This document shows, one piece after another, positions 17,148-24,656 of a DNA stretch of 39,243 bases; the first letter of the stretch is position 1; each line of letters starts with the position of its first letter. Both the position numbers and the translations under genes were made by a program. Source of the DNA: Dactylosporangium sucinum (GTDB taxonomy: Bacteria; Actinomycetota; Actinomycetes; Mycobacteriales; Micromonosporaceae). The notes beneath the pieces are model-generated. The model ran no database searches. It was not told the DNA's origin and was given only the letters and a program-made list of their open reading frames with translations. The stretch spans positions 1-39,243 of the forward strand of contig NZ_BMPI01000044.1 in assembly GCF_014647515.1 (NCBI RefSeq), written 5' to 3'.

Positions 17148-18548
17148 GTGGCTGGAAACAGTGCATTCGTGGTGGTCGCCAATCGGCTGCCGGTCGACAA
17201 GGTGGTCGGTCCGGACGGTGAGGTGAGCTTTCGCAGGAGCCCCGGCGGACTGGTGACCGCGCTCGAGCCCGTGCTCCAGCAGTACAACGGCACCTGGGTC
17301 GGCTGGCCGGGCGGCGTCGGCGACTCCGAGCTGCCGGAGGAGACCATCGAGACCGGGGGCGTCCAGCTGGCGCCCGTCTCGCTCAGCGCGGCCGAGATCG
17401 AGCGGTACTACGAGGGGTTCTCCAACTCCAGCCTGTGGCCCCTCTACCACGACGCCGTCGAGACGCCCATCTTCAAGCGCCGCTGGTGGGAGTCCTACCG
17501 CCTGGTCAACGAGCGCTTCGCGAAGGCCGTCGCCGACCATGCCGGCCCGGGCGCCACCGTCTGGGTGCAGGACTACCAGCTGCAACTCGTGCCCGCCCTG
17601 CTCCGCGAGACCCGGCCCGATCTGCGGATCGGGTTTTTCTTGCACATCCCGTTCCCGCCGGTCGAGCTGTTCATGCAACTACCCCGCCGGGCCGAACTTC
17701 TCAAGGGTCTGCTCGGTGCCGATCTGGTCGGTTTCCAACGGCCACTCGGCGCGCAGAACTTCGTCCAACTGTCCCGACATCTGCTCGGCACCCGCGTGCG
17801 GCGCGGGATCGTCGAGTGGGAGGGCCGCACGGTGCGCGCCGAGGCCTTCCCGATCTCGATCGACGTGGCCGAGATGGAGCGGCTGGCCACGTCGCCGGAA
17901 GTGCAGGCCAGGGCCAAGGCGATCCGCGCCGAGCTGGGCGACCCGCGCACGATCATCCTCGGCGTCGACCGGCTCGACTACACCAAGGGCATCGAACGAC
18001 GGCTCAAGGCATTCCGGGAATTGCTGTCGGAAGGACGACTCACGGCGCCCGAGACAGTGATGGTACAAGTGGCTACGCCGAGTCGGGAGCGGGTGGAGCA
18101 CTACCAGACTCTCCGGGTGAATGTTGAACGCGAGGTCGGGCGCATCAATGGCGAGTACGGACGAGTTGGCCAACCGGCGGTGCACTACCTCCATCAGTCG
18201 TACAGTCGGGCTGAGTTGGCCGCGTTGTACGTAGCGGCCGACGTCATGATGGTGACTCCGTTGAGGGACGGCATGAATCTGGTGGCCAAGGAGTACGTCG
18301 GCGCCCGCGCCGACGGCGGTGGCGCCCTCGTGCTGTCCGAGTTCGCCGGCGCAGCGGCCGAACTGCGCCAGGCGTTCCTGTGCAACCCGCACGACCTCGA
18401 CGGCGTGAAGGACGCACTCATGCGCGCGATCCACGTCGACCCGGTCGAGGGGCGAAAGCGGATGCATGCTATGCATTCCCACCTGCGCTCACACGACGTC
18501 CGCGCCTGGGCGGACGCCTTCCTCGACGCGCTCGGCGAGGCCTCATGA
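17148..18548 (+). CDS. otsA: Trehalose-6-phosphate synthase OtsA
   Basis: OtsA (GT20) transfers glucose from a nucleotide sugar to glucose-6-phosphate, giving trehalose-6-phosphate. The 466-residue product has the family N-terminus VVVANRLPV and SPGGLVTAL, WVQDYQLQLVP, FFLHIPFPP, GVDRLDYTKGI and the C-terminal TPLRDGMNLVAKEYV with ALVLSEFAGAA. All are normal for GT20, as is the length. GTG 17148 is set by the GGGGGAGGA sequence at 17131-17139. otsB follows on the same strand, so the OtsA-OtsB route of trehalose synthesis is encoded as a pair. Confidence 0.95.
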   Translation: MAGNSAFVVVANRLPVDKVVGPDGEVSFRRSPGGLVTALEPVLQQYNGTWVGWPGGVGDSELPEETIETGGVQLAPVSLSAAEIERYYEGFSNSSLWPLYHDAVETPIFKRRWWESYRLVNERFAKAVADHAGPGATVWVQDYQLQLVPALLRETRPDLRIGFFLHIPFPPVELFMQLPRRAELLKGLLGADLVGFQRPLGAQNFVQLSRHLLGTRVRRGIVEWEGRTVRAEAFPISIDVAEMERLATSPEVQARAKAIRAELGDPRTIILGVDRLDYTKGIERRLKAFRELLSEGRLTAPETVMVQVATPSRERVEHYQTLRVNVEREVGRINGEYGRVGQPAVHYLHQSYSRAELAALYVAADVMMVTPLRDGMNLVAKEYVGARADGGGALVLSEFAGAAAELRQAFLCNPHDLDGVKDALMRAIHVDPVEGRKRMHAMHSHLRSHDVRAWADAFLDALGEAS

Positions 18549-18635
18549 CGCACCCGCCTGCACGTGAGTCCAGGCACCGCCGTTCCCACCTCCGATGTAC
18601 CAACGACCTCCATCGCTCCCACGAACAGGCCGGAC

Positions 18636-21191
18636 ATGAACCAAACTTCGGCGACAGGCCACGTCCTCTCGCTCGACCCGGACCTCCGCGCGGCGGTGCT
18701 GCGCGTCGCACGCGTGCCGAACCTTCTGGTGGCGTGTGACTACGACGGCACCCTCGCGCCGATCGTCGCCGACCCAACGAAGGCGACCCCCACTGCCGAA
18801 TCCGTAGCCGCCGTCCGCGCGCTGTCGTCGTTGCCGCAGACGACAGTGGGCGTGATCAGCGGGCGCGCCCTGCGTGACCTCGCCGCCCTGTCCCGCCTCC
18901 CCGCCGAGGTGCGACTGGTCGGCAGCCACGGCTCCGAGTTCGACGTCGGCTTCGTCGACGAGCTCCCGCTCGAGCGCCAGCAGCGCCGGGCCGAGCTGCA
19001 CGGCGCACTGGCCGCCATCTGCAAGGACCAGCCCGGCGTGCGCCTCGAGGGCAAGCCCGCGAGCATCGCCGTGCACACCCGGGCCGCGCCACGGGACGTG
19101 GCCCAGCGGGTCTTCGACGCCGTCCGCAGCGGTGCCGCACTGTGGCCCGACATCGAGGTGACCACCGGCAAGGAGGTCATCGAGCTGTCGGTGGTGCCGA
19201 CCGACAAGGGCCTGGCCGTCGACGCCCTGCGCATGCAGGTCTCGGCGAGCGCGATCGTCTACCTGGGTGACGACGCGACCGACGAGAAGGCGTTCGCCCA
19301 CCTGCACGGCCCCGACCTGGGCATCAAGGTCGGCGCCGGCGACGAGACGCAGGCCCGCTTCAGCATCCCCGACACCGACGCGGCGGTCGCGATCCTGGAG
19401 CTGCTGCTGCACACCCGGCGACGCTGGCTGTTCGGCGAGCAGGCGGTGCCGATCGAGCGGCACTCGATGCTCTCCAACACCCACACGGTCGCGCTGCTGA
19501 CCCCCGCCGCGCGGGTCACCTGGCTGTGCCACCCGAAGCCGGACTCCGGCGCGGTCTTCGCCGACCTGCTCGGGGACACGGCGGCGGGGCACTTCACGGT
19601 CCAGCCGGAGCGCGGCGGGATCCCGCTCGGGCAGCGGTACCGCCCGGGCACGATGACGGTCGAGACGCGCTGGTCGGGGCTGACCGTCACGGACTGGCTC
19701 GACCACCACCCGACCGGCAACTCGCTGATCCGCGTGCTGTCGGGCAGCTCGCGGGCGCGCCTCGACTTCGTCCCGCGGCCCGACTTCGGCCAGGTGCACA
19801 TCCGCCTGCAGCCGATCGGCGACGACGGCCTGCTGGTGCTCGGCTCGAACGAGCCCATGGTGCTCTACTCGCCCGGCATCGAGTGGGACATCAGCTCCGA
19901 CGGCCACAGCGACCTCGCCCGCGCCACCGTCGACCTGAACGCGATCGGCGGGTCGGCGATGCTCGAGCTGCGGCTCGGCACCGACTCGATCGAGCCGCCG
20001 CGCGTGCCCGTCCACGAGCGGCAGATCGCCGCCGAGGCGGCCTGGCGCGACTGGTCCGAGTCGCTCAAGCTGCCGTCGGTCGCCCGCGACCTGGTCAAGC
20101 GCAGCGCGCTGACCCTGCGCGGGCTGTGGCACAAGCCGACCGGCGCGATCCTGGCCGCGGCGACCTCGTCGCTGCCGGAGGAGATCGGCGGCTCGCGCAA
20201 CTGGGACTACCGGTACTGCTGGCTGCGCGACGCCTCGCTGACCGCCAAGGCGCTCGTCGACCTCGGCTCGACCGAGGAGGCGGAGTCGCTGGTGCGCTGG
20301 ACGCTGCGCGTCTCCGACAACACCGACGGGCACCCCGAGCGGCTGCACCCGCTGTACAACCTGGACGGCACCGAGCTCGGCCCGGAGGCCGTGATCGAGG
20401 CGCTGCCCGGCTACGCCGGCTCCCGCCCGGTGCGCGTCGGCAACGCCGCCAACGGCCAGGTGCAGCTCGACGTGTTCGGCCCGGTCGCCGACCTGATCTG
20501 CACGCTGGCCGACGTCCGCCCGCCCGAGGAGGGCGACTTCGCGCTCATGAACGCGATGGTCGAGGCGGTCGAGCGGCGCTGGCACGAGCCCGACCACGGC
20601 ATCTGGGAGGCCCGCCGGCGGCCCCGCCACTACGTGTACTCCAAGGTGATGTGCTGGATGACCGTCGACCGCGGCATCCAGCTGTTCGAGCGCCAGGGCC
20701 GCCCGGTGCCGGACGTCTGGCGCGCGCTGCGCGCCACCATCGCCGAGAACGTGCTGGACAAGGGCTGGAACGAGAAGCTCGGCGCCTACACCGTGGCCTA
20801 CGGCTACGAGGAGATGGACGCGTCCGTGCTCTGGATCGGCCTCTCCGGCCTGCTCCAGGACGACGACCCGCGGTTCCTCGCGACGGTACTGGCGGTCGAG
20901 GCGGAGCTGCGCGAAGGCCCGACGGTCTACCGGTACCGCTGGGACGACGGGCTGCCGGGCGTCGAGGGCGGCTTCCACCTGTGCACGACGTGGATGATCG
21001 AGGCGTACCTGCGCACCGGCCGCCGCGCCGACGCGGAGGAGCTGTTCGCCCAGTTCATCGAGTGCGCCGGCCCGACCGGGCTGCTGCCGGAGGAGTACGA
21101 CCCGCTCACCGAGCGGGCGCTGGGCAACCACCCGCAGGCCTACTCGCACCTGGGCCTGATCCGGTGCGCGCTGGAGCTCGACCGCTCCTGA
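18636..21191 (+). CDS. otsB: Trehalose-phosphatase fused to a GH15 glucoamylase/trehalase domain
   Basis: This two-domain protein of about 851 residues has an N-terminal HAD-type trehalose-6-phosphate phosphatase (about 20-262): the DYDGT motif with Asp35 and Asp37, GVISGR (72-77), and GDDATDE (211-217). From about 270 to the end is a glycoside hydrolase family 15 domain with RNWDYRYCWLRDA. Candidate catalytic glutamates are Glu658 in HGIWEAR (acid) and Glu819/820 in LLPEEYDP (base). Both domains look intact. GH15 members in mycobacteria include trehalases, so one chain could finish trehalose synthesis and also hydrolyse it or a related glucan. ATG 18636 is preferred. An in-frame GTG at 18564 would add 24 Ser/Thr/Pro-rich residues and lies only 15 nt after otsA; neither start has a strong Shine-Dalgarno sequence. 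Confidence 0.9.
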   Translation: MNQTSATGHVLSLDPDLRAAVLRVARVPNLLVACDYDGTLAPIVADPTKATPTAESVAAVRALSSLPQTTVGVISGRALRDLAALSRLPAEVRLVGSHGSEFDVGFVDELPLERQQRRAELHGALAAICKDQPGVRLEGKPASIAVHTRAAPRDVAQRVFDAVRSGAALWPDIEVTTGKEVIELSVVPTDKGLAVDALRMQVSASAIVYLGDDATDEKAFAHLHGPDLGIKVGAGDETQARFSIPDTDAAVAILELLLHTRRRWLFGEQAVPIERHSMLSNTHTVALLTPAARVTWLCHPKPDSGAVFADLLGDTAAGHFTVQPERGGIPLGQRYRPGTMTVETRWSGLTVTDWLDHHPTGNSLIRVLSGSSRARLDFVPRPDFGQVHIRLQPIGDDGLLVLGSNEPMVLYSPGIEWDISSDGHSDLARATVDLNAIGGSAMLELRLGTDSIEPPRVPVHERQIAAEAAWRDWSESLKLPSVARDLVKRSALTLRGLWHKPTGAILAAATSSLPEEIGGSRNWDYRYCWLRDASLTAKALVDLGSTEEAESLVRWTLRVSDNTDGHPERLHPLYNLDGTELGPEAVIEALPGYAGSRPVRVGNAANGQVQLDVFGPVADLICTLADVRPPEEGDFALMNAMVEAVERRWHEPDHGIWEARRRPRHYVYSKVMCWMTVDRGIQLFERQGRPVPDVWRALRATIAENVLDKGWNEKLGAYTVAYGYEEMDASVLWIGLSGLLQDDDPRFLATVLAVEAELREGPTVYRYRWDDGLPGVEGGFHLCTTWMIEAYLRTGRRADAEELFAQFIECAGPTGLLPEEYDPLTERALGNHPQAYSHLGLIRCALELDRS

Positions 21192-21200
21192 CCTACGGGA

Positions 21201-21237
21201 GGGGAGCGCGCCGCGAGCCGGCGCGCTCCCCTTTTTT
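21201..21237 (+). terminator. Strong intrinsic terminator of the otsA-otsB operon
   Basis: A perfect 13-bp stem (ggggagcgcgccg at 21201-21213 with its complement at 21219-21231) has a 5-nt loop and is followed at once by six T residues. It lies 9 nt after the stop codon. It is the clearest terminator in the window. Confidence 0.95.
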
Positions 21238-21317
21238 GCGTCGATCTTGCAGTTGTGGTGCCCGGACACTCCGTAATTGCGCGGGTTTGTCAGGCACCAA
21301 AACTGCAAGATCGACGC
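21238..21317. repeat. 80-bp element with 25-bp inverted terminal repeats
   Basis: The sequence at 21238-21262 is the reverse complement of 21293-21317 with a single mismatch. The 30-nt centre (21263-21292) contains cggacactccg and gcgcgggtttgtca. The element abuts the T-tract of the otsB terminator and lies between convergent genes. It carries no reading frame. The regular ends suggest a MITE-like or REP-like element, or a large hairpin acting on both strands. Confidence 0.85.
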
Positions 21318-21353
21318 GGTCGGGAGGGCGGCGGGGGTGAGAGGGCGGCGGGG

Positions 21354-22553
21354 TCAGCGCAGGGCGTTGACCACCGGGCCGACCACGACCACCGCCGGCG
21401 GGCGCATCGCCGCCTCCTTCACCGCGTCCGCGACCGTGGACAGCGTGGCCCGTACGACGCGCTGGGCCCGCGTGGTGCCCTCCTGGATCACGGCGACGGG
21501 CGTGTCGGGCGCCTTGCCGTGCTCCTGCAGGACCGCCGCGATCGACGGCAGGTGCTTCAGCCCCATCAGCACGCACAGCGTGCCCCGCAGCCGGGCCAGG
21601 GCCGGCCAGTCGACGAGCGACTCCGGATGGCTGGGCGCCAGGTGCCCGGAGACGACCGTGAACTCGTGCGCGAGCCCGCGGTGGGTGACCGGGATGCCGG
21701 CCGCGGCGGGCACCGCGATCGAGCTGGAGATGCCGGGCACGACCGTCACGGGCACGCCGGCCGCGGTACACGCCTGGATCTCCTCACCGCCCCGGCCGAA
21801 GACGAACGGGTCGCCGCCCTTGAGCCGGACGACGAACCTGCCGGCCAGCGCCCGGTCGACGAGCACCCGGTTGATCTCCTCCTGGGCCGCGGACGGGCCG
21901 TAGGGGATCTTCGAGGCGTCGAACACCTCGACCTCGGGCCGCAGCTCGTCGAGCAGCAGGCCGGCGGCGAGCCGGTCGACCACGACGACGTCGGCGGCGG
22001 CCAGCAGGCGGCGGCCGCGGACGGTGAGCAGCTCCGGGTCGCCCGGGCCGGAGCCGACGAGGGCCACCCGGCCGGGGGCCGCGTGCTCCGGCCGGATCCC
22101 GCCGAAGCCCCCGGCGAGCTGCTCGGCGATCGCGTCGCGGACGGCGACCGCGCGGACCGGGTCGCCGCCGGCCAGCACGGCGACCGTGAGCGCGCCGTGC
22201 CGGGTCACCGCCGGGGTCCAGGCCGTGGCGGCGTGCCGGTCGTCGGCGCGCACGCAGAAGACCCGCCGATCCGCCGCGGCCCGGCTGATCTCCGCCGCGG
22301 CGGCGGGGTCGTTCACCGCGACGTGCACCAGCCAGGCGTCGTCGACGTCGCCGGGCTCGAACCGGCGGGCCAGCCAGGTCAGCCGGCCGGCGTCGACGTG
22401 CGCCCGGAGGGCGGGGGTCACGTGCGGCGAGACGAGCACGACGTCCGCGCCCGCGTTGAGCAGGGCGGGCACGCGGCGGGTGGCGACGACACCGCCGCCG
22501 ACCACCAGCACGCGCAGCCCGTCCAGTTGCAGACCGAGGGGGTATGGGGTCAC
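21354..22553 (-). CDS. cobA: Siroheme synthase-type uroporphyrinogen-III C-methyltransferase (CysG/CobA fusion)
   Basis: The 399-residue product joins two domains. Residues about 1-150 form a Rossmann-type precorrin-2 dehydrogenase/ferrochelatase-like part (LRVLVVGGGVVATRRV). Residues about 160-399 form the SUMT methyltransferase (VALVGSGPGDPELLTV, VVVDRL, VVRLKGGDPFVFGRGGEE, VVPGISSSIAVPA). The enzyme methylates uroporphyrinogen III at C2 and C7 to precorrin-2, feeding cobalamin and siroheme. GTG 22553 overlaps the cobT stop codon by 4 nt (GTGA), so it is translationally coupled as the last gene of the cobC-cobT-cobA operon. It is shorter than E. coli CysG, like many actinobacterial versions. 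Confidence 0.92.
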   Translation of the reverse strand: MTPYPLGLQLDGLRVLVVGGGVVATRRVPALLNAGADVVLVSPHVTPALRAHVDAGRLTWLARRFEPGDVDDAWLVHVAVNDPAAAAEISRAAADRRVFCVRADDRHAATAWTPAVTRHGALTVAVLAGGDPVRAVAVRDAIAEQLAGGFGGIRPEHAAPGRVALVGSGPGDPELLTVRGRRLLAAADVVVVDRLAAGLLLDELRPEVEVFDASKIPYGPSAAQEEINRVLVDRALAGRFVVRLKGGDPFVFGRGGEEIQACTAAGVPVTVVPGISSSIAVPAAAGIPVTHRGLAHEFTVVSGHLAPSHPESLVDWPALARLRGTLCVLMGLKHLPSIAAVLQEHGKAPDTPVAVIQEGTTRAQRVVRATLSTVADAVKEAAMRPPAVVVVGPVVNALR

Positions 22554-23593
22554 TTGTGGGCTACTCCAGCGGAATCGAAAGTGGCGACCTCGTGCAACAC
22601 GCGGACAGCACTGGCCACGATCGGCAGCGCCAGGACGGCGCCGGTGCCCTCGCCCAGGCGCAGGCCCAGATCGACGAGCGGTTCGAGCTCAAGATAGCCC
22701 AGCGCCGCGGTGGCGCCCGGCTCGGCCGACCGGTGGCCGGCGACCATGGCCGCCACGCTGGCCGGCGCCAGCGCGTGCGCGGCGACGGCGGCCGAGGCGG
22801 CGATGACGCCGTCGAGGATCACCGGGACCCGCCGGGCCGCGCCACGCAGGATGAACCCGGTCAGCGCCGCGTGCTCCAGGCCGCCGACCGCCGCCAGGAT
22901 GTCGACCGGGTCCTCGGCGTGCAGGCCGACGACGGCCGACGTGACGACCGCCACCTTCCGGGCGTGCGTCTCGCTGTCGATGCCGGTGCCGAGGCCGGTG
23001 ACGGCGGCCGGGTCGGCGTGCGTGAACGCCGCGATGAGGGCCGCCGCCGGGGTGGTGTTGGCGATGCCCATGTCGCCGGTGAGCAGGGCCTGCGCGCCGC
23101 CGTCCACCAGGTCGTCGGCGACCTCCATGCCGGTCACGAGGGCCCGCAGCACCTCGTCGCGGGTCATCGCCGGCTCCACGCTGAGGTCGCGGGTGCCCGG
23201 GCGGACCTTGCGGTCGAGCAGCCCGCCGGACGGCTCCAGGGTGGCCTTGACCCCCACGTCGACGACGGTCACGGCGACGCCGGCCTGGCGGGCGAACGCG
23301 TTGACGACCGCTCCCCCGGCCACGAAGTTGGCCACCATCTGCGCGGTGACCTCCTGCGGCCACGGCGTGACCCCCTGGGTGTGCACGCCGTGGTCGCCCG
23401 CGAAGATCGCCAGGGCGGCCGGCTGCGGGATCGGCGGCGGGCAGGCGCCGGCCAGCCCGGCCAGCCGCACCGCGAGGGTCTCCAGCGCGCCGAGCGAGCC
23501 GGCCGGCTTGGTGAGGCGCGCCTGCAGGGCCCGCGCCGCGGTGATCGCGTCGTCGTCGAGCGGCCGGATCGCCGCGAGTGTCTCGTTGAGCAT
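22550..23593 (-). CDS. cobT: Nicotinate-nucleotide--dimethylbenzimidazole phosphoribosyltransferase CobT
   Basis: CobT makes alpha-ribazole phosphate from nicotinate mononucleotide and dimethylbenzimidazole for the lower ligand of cobalamin. The 347-residue product has the family motifs GDMGIANTTPAAALIAAFT, TGLGTGIDSETHARK, and the C-terminal LRLGEGTGA with the catalytic glutamate. Length is normal. The start at 23593 is chosen because GGGAGG lies 6 nt upstream. An ATG two codons earlier (23599, overlapping the cobC stop as ATGA) is too close to that Shine-Dalgarno sequence but remains possible. It overlaps cobA by 4 nt at its 3' end. Confidence 0.94.
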   Translation of the reverse strand: MLNETLAAIRPLDDDAITAARALQARLTKPAGSLGALETLAVRLAGLAGACPPPIPQPAALAIFAGDHGVHTQGVTPWPQEVTAQMVANFVAGGAVVNAFARQAGVAVTVVDVGVKATLEPSGGLLDRKVRPGTRDLSVEPAMTRDEVLRALVTGMEVADDLVDGGAQALLTGDMGIANTTPAAALIAAFTHADPAAVTGLGTGIDSETHARKVAVVTSAVVGLHAEDPVDILAAVGGLEHAALTGFILRGAARRVPVILDGVIAASAAVAAHALAPASVAAMVAGHRSAEPGATAALGYLELEPLVDLGLRLGEGTGAVLALPIVASAVRVLHEVATFDSAGVAHK

Positions 23594-23595
23594 GG

Positions 23596-24609
23596 TCATC
23601 CTCCCAGGACGTTCGACAGCACCGCGACGAAGGCGTCACTCGTGGCAGTGTCCCGCACGGCAATACGTAACCAGTCCGGGCCCAGCCCCGGGAAGGTTTC
23701 GCCACGTCGCACCGCAAACCCGCGGGTTCGCAGCGCCTCGCGGACCCGGATGCCGTCCGGCACGCGGATGAGGACGAACGAGCTGGCCGGGCGGCCGGCG
23801 ACGGTCACGCCGCCGACCCGCTCCAGCGCGCCGACGAGATGCGTCCGGTCGGCGACCAGCCGGACGGCGATGTCGTGCTCCGCGGCCACCGCCCGCTCGG
23901 AGGCGCAGGCGAGGGCGGCGGCGAGGGCCGGCGTCGACACGCTCCACAGTGGAGCATGCTCGGCCAGCCGGGCGAGCAGGCCGGGCGGGCCGAGCACGTA
24001 GCCGATCCGCAGCCCGGCCAGGCCCCAGGTCTTGGTGAGGCTGCGGATCACCAGCAGGCCGGGCAGGTCACGGCGCCGGCTGAGGGACTCGGGCTCGCCG
24101 GGGACGGTGTCGGCGAAGGCCTCGTCGACGACCGTGATCCGGCCCTCCCGCGCGACGGCGGCCACCTCCCGGGCCGGATGCAGCACCGACGTCGGGTTCG
24201 TCGGGTTGCCCAGCACGACGAGATCGGCATCATGCGGTACCGCGGACAACGCGAAACCGTCGTCCGGCGTGAGGATCAGCCGGTCCACCGCGTGCCCGGC
24301 CGTGCGCAGGGCGCTCTCGGGCTCGGTGAACTGTGGATGTACCACCACCGCCCGCTGCGGCCGCAACGCCTGGGCCAGCAGCGTGAACGCCTGTGCCGCC
24401 CCGGCGGTCAGCAGCACCTCGTCCGCGGTCCGCCCGTGCCGCCGGGCGATCGCGGCCGTGGCCTCGGCCGGGTCGGGGTACCGCGCGAGGTGCGCGAGCG
24501 AGGCCGCGATCGGCCCGGAGAGCCAGGACGGCGCCGCCTCCTGCCGGACGTTGACCGCCAGGTCGACGAGGCCGGGCGCGACCTCGGCATCACCGTGGAA
24601 CCGCAGCAT
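23596..24609 (-). CDS. cobC: PLP-dependent CobC-like aminotransferase (Rv2231c family)
   Basis: The 337-residue product is a fold type I PLP enzyme related to histidinol-phosphate aminotransferase and to L-threonine-phosphate decarboxylase CobD/CobC, which supplies the aminopropanol arm of cobalamin. Key parts are GAAQAFTLLAQAL (cofactor phosphate region), LGNPTNPTS, VVDEAFAD, and the PLP lysine in SLTKTWGLAGLRIGY. It belongs to the Rv2231c-type proteins placed next to cobT and cobA in actinobacteria. Whether it decarboxylates threonine phosphate or acts as an aminotransferase is not certain. ATG 24609 has no clear Shine-Dalgarno sequence. It is the first gene of the cobC-cobT-cobA operon. 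Confidence 0.88.
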   Translation of the reverse strand: MLRFHGDAEVAPGLVDLAVNVRQEAAPSWLSGPIAASLAHLARYPDPAEATAAIARRHGRTADEVLLTAGAAQAFTLLAQALRPQRAVVVHPQFTEPESALRTAGHAVDRLILTPDDGFALSAVPHDADLVVLGNPTNPTSVLHPAREVAAVAREGRITVVDEAFADTVPGEPESLSRRRDLPGLLVIRSLTKTWGLAGLRIGYVLGPPGLLARLAEHAPLWSVSTPALAAALACASERAVAAEHDIAVRLVADRTHLVGALERVGGVTVAGRPASSFVLIRVPDGIRVREALRTRGFAVRRGETFPGLGPDWLRIAVRDTATSDAFVAVLSNVLGG

Positions 24610-24641
24610 CAGGCGATCGTCGCGTATCCGGCGTCGATTTG

Positions 24642-24655
24642 TCCTAGCTTAGGAT
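24642..24655. promoter_or_regulatory. Symmetrical TAGCTTA -10 element between cobC and the PBP gene
   Basis: TAGCTTA (24645-24651) reads as TANNNT on both strands: TAGCTT rightward and TAAGCT leftward. It sits inside the inverted repeat tccta...tagga (24642-24654). Rightward, TAGCTT ends 6 nt before GTG 24657, which predicts a leaderless PBP mRNA. Leftward it would give a cobC leader of about 30 nt. The layout fits a bidirectional promoter. Confidence 0.45.
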
Positions 24656-24656
24656 T

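Noticed and set aside
18543..21308. Very long minus-strand open frame opposite otsB-GH15
   Set aside because: Its Arg/Ala/Gly/Val-rich product shows no domain and is the usual shadow frame of a GC-rich gene. The plus-strand frame has all family motifs.
24610..24656. Search for a cobalamin riboswitch upstream of the cob operon
   Set aside because: The gap is only 47 nt, too short for a cobalamin riboswitch. None was recognised before the CobB-like gene either.
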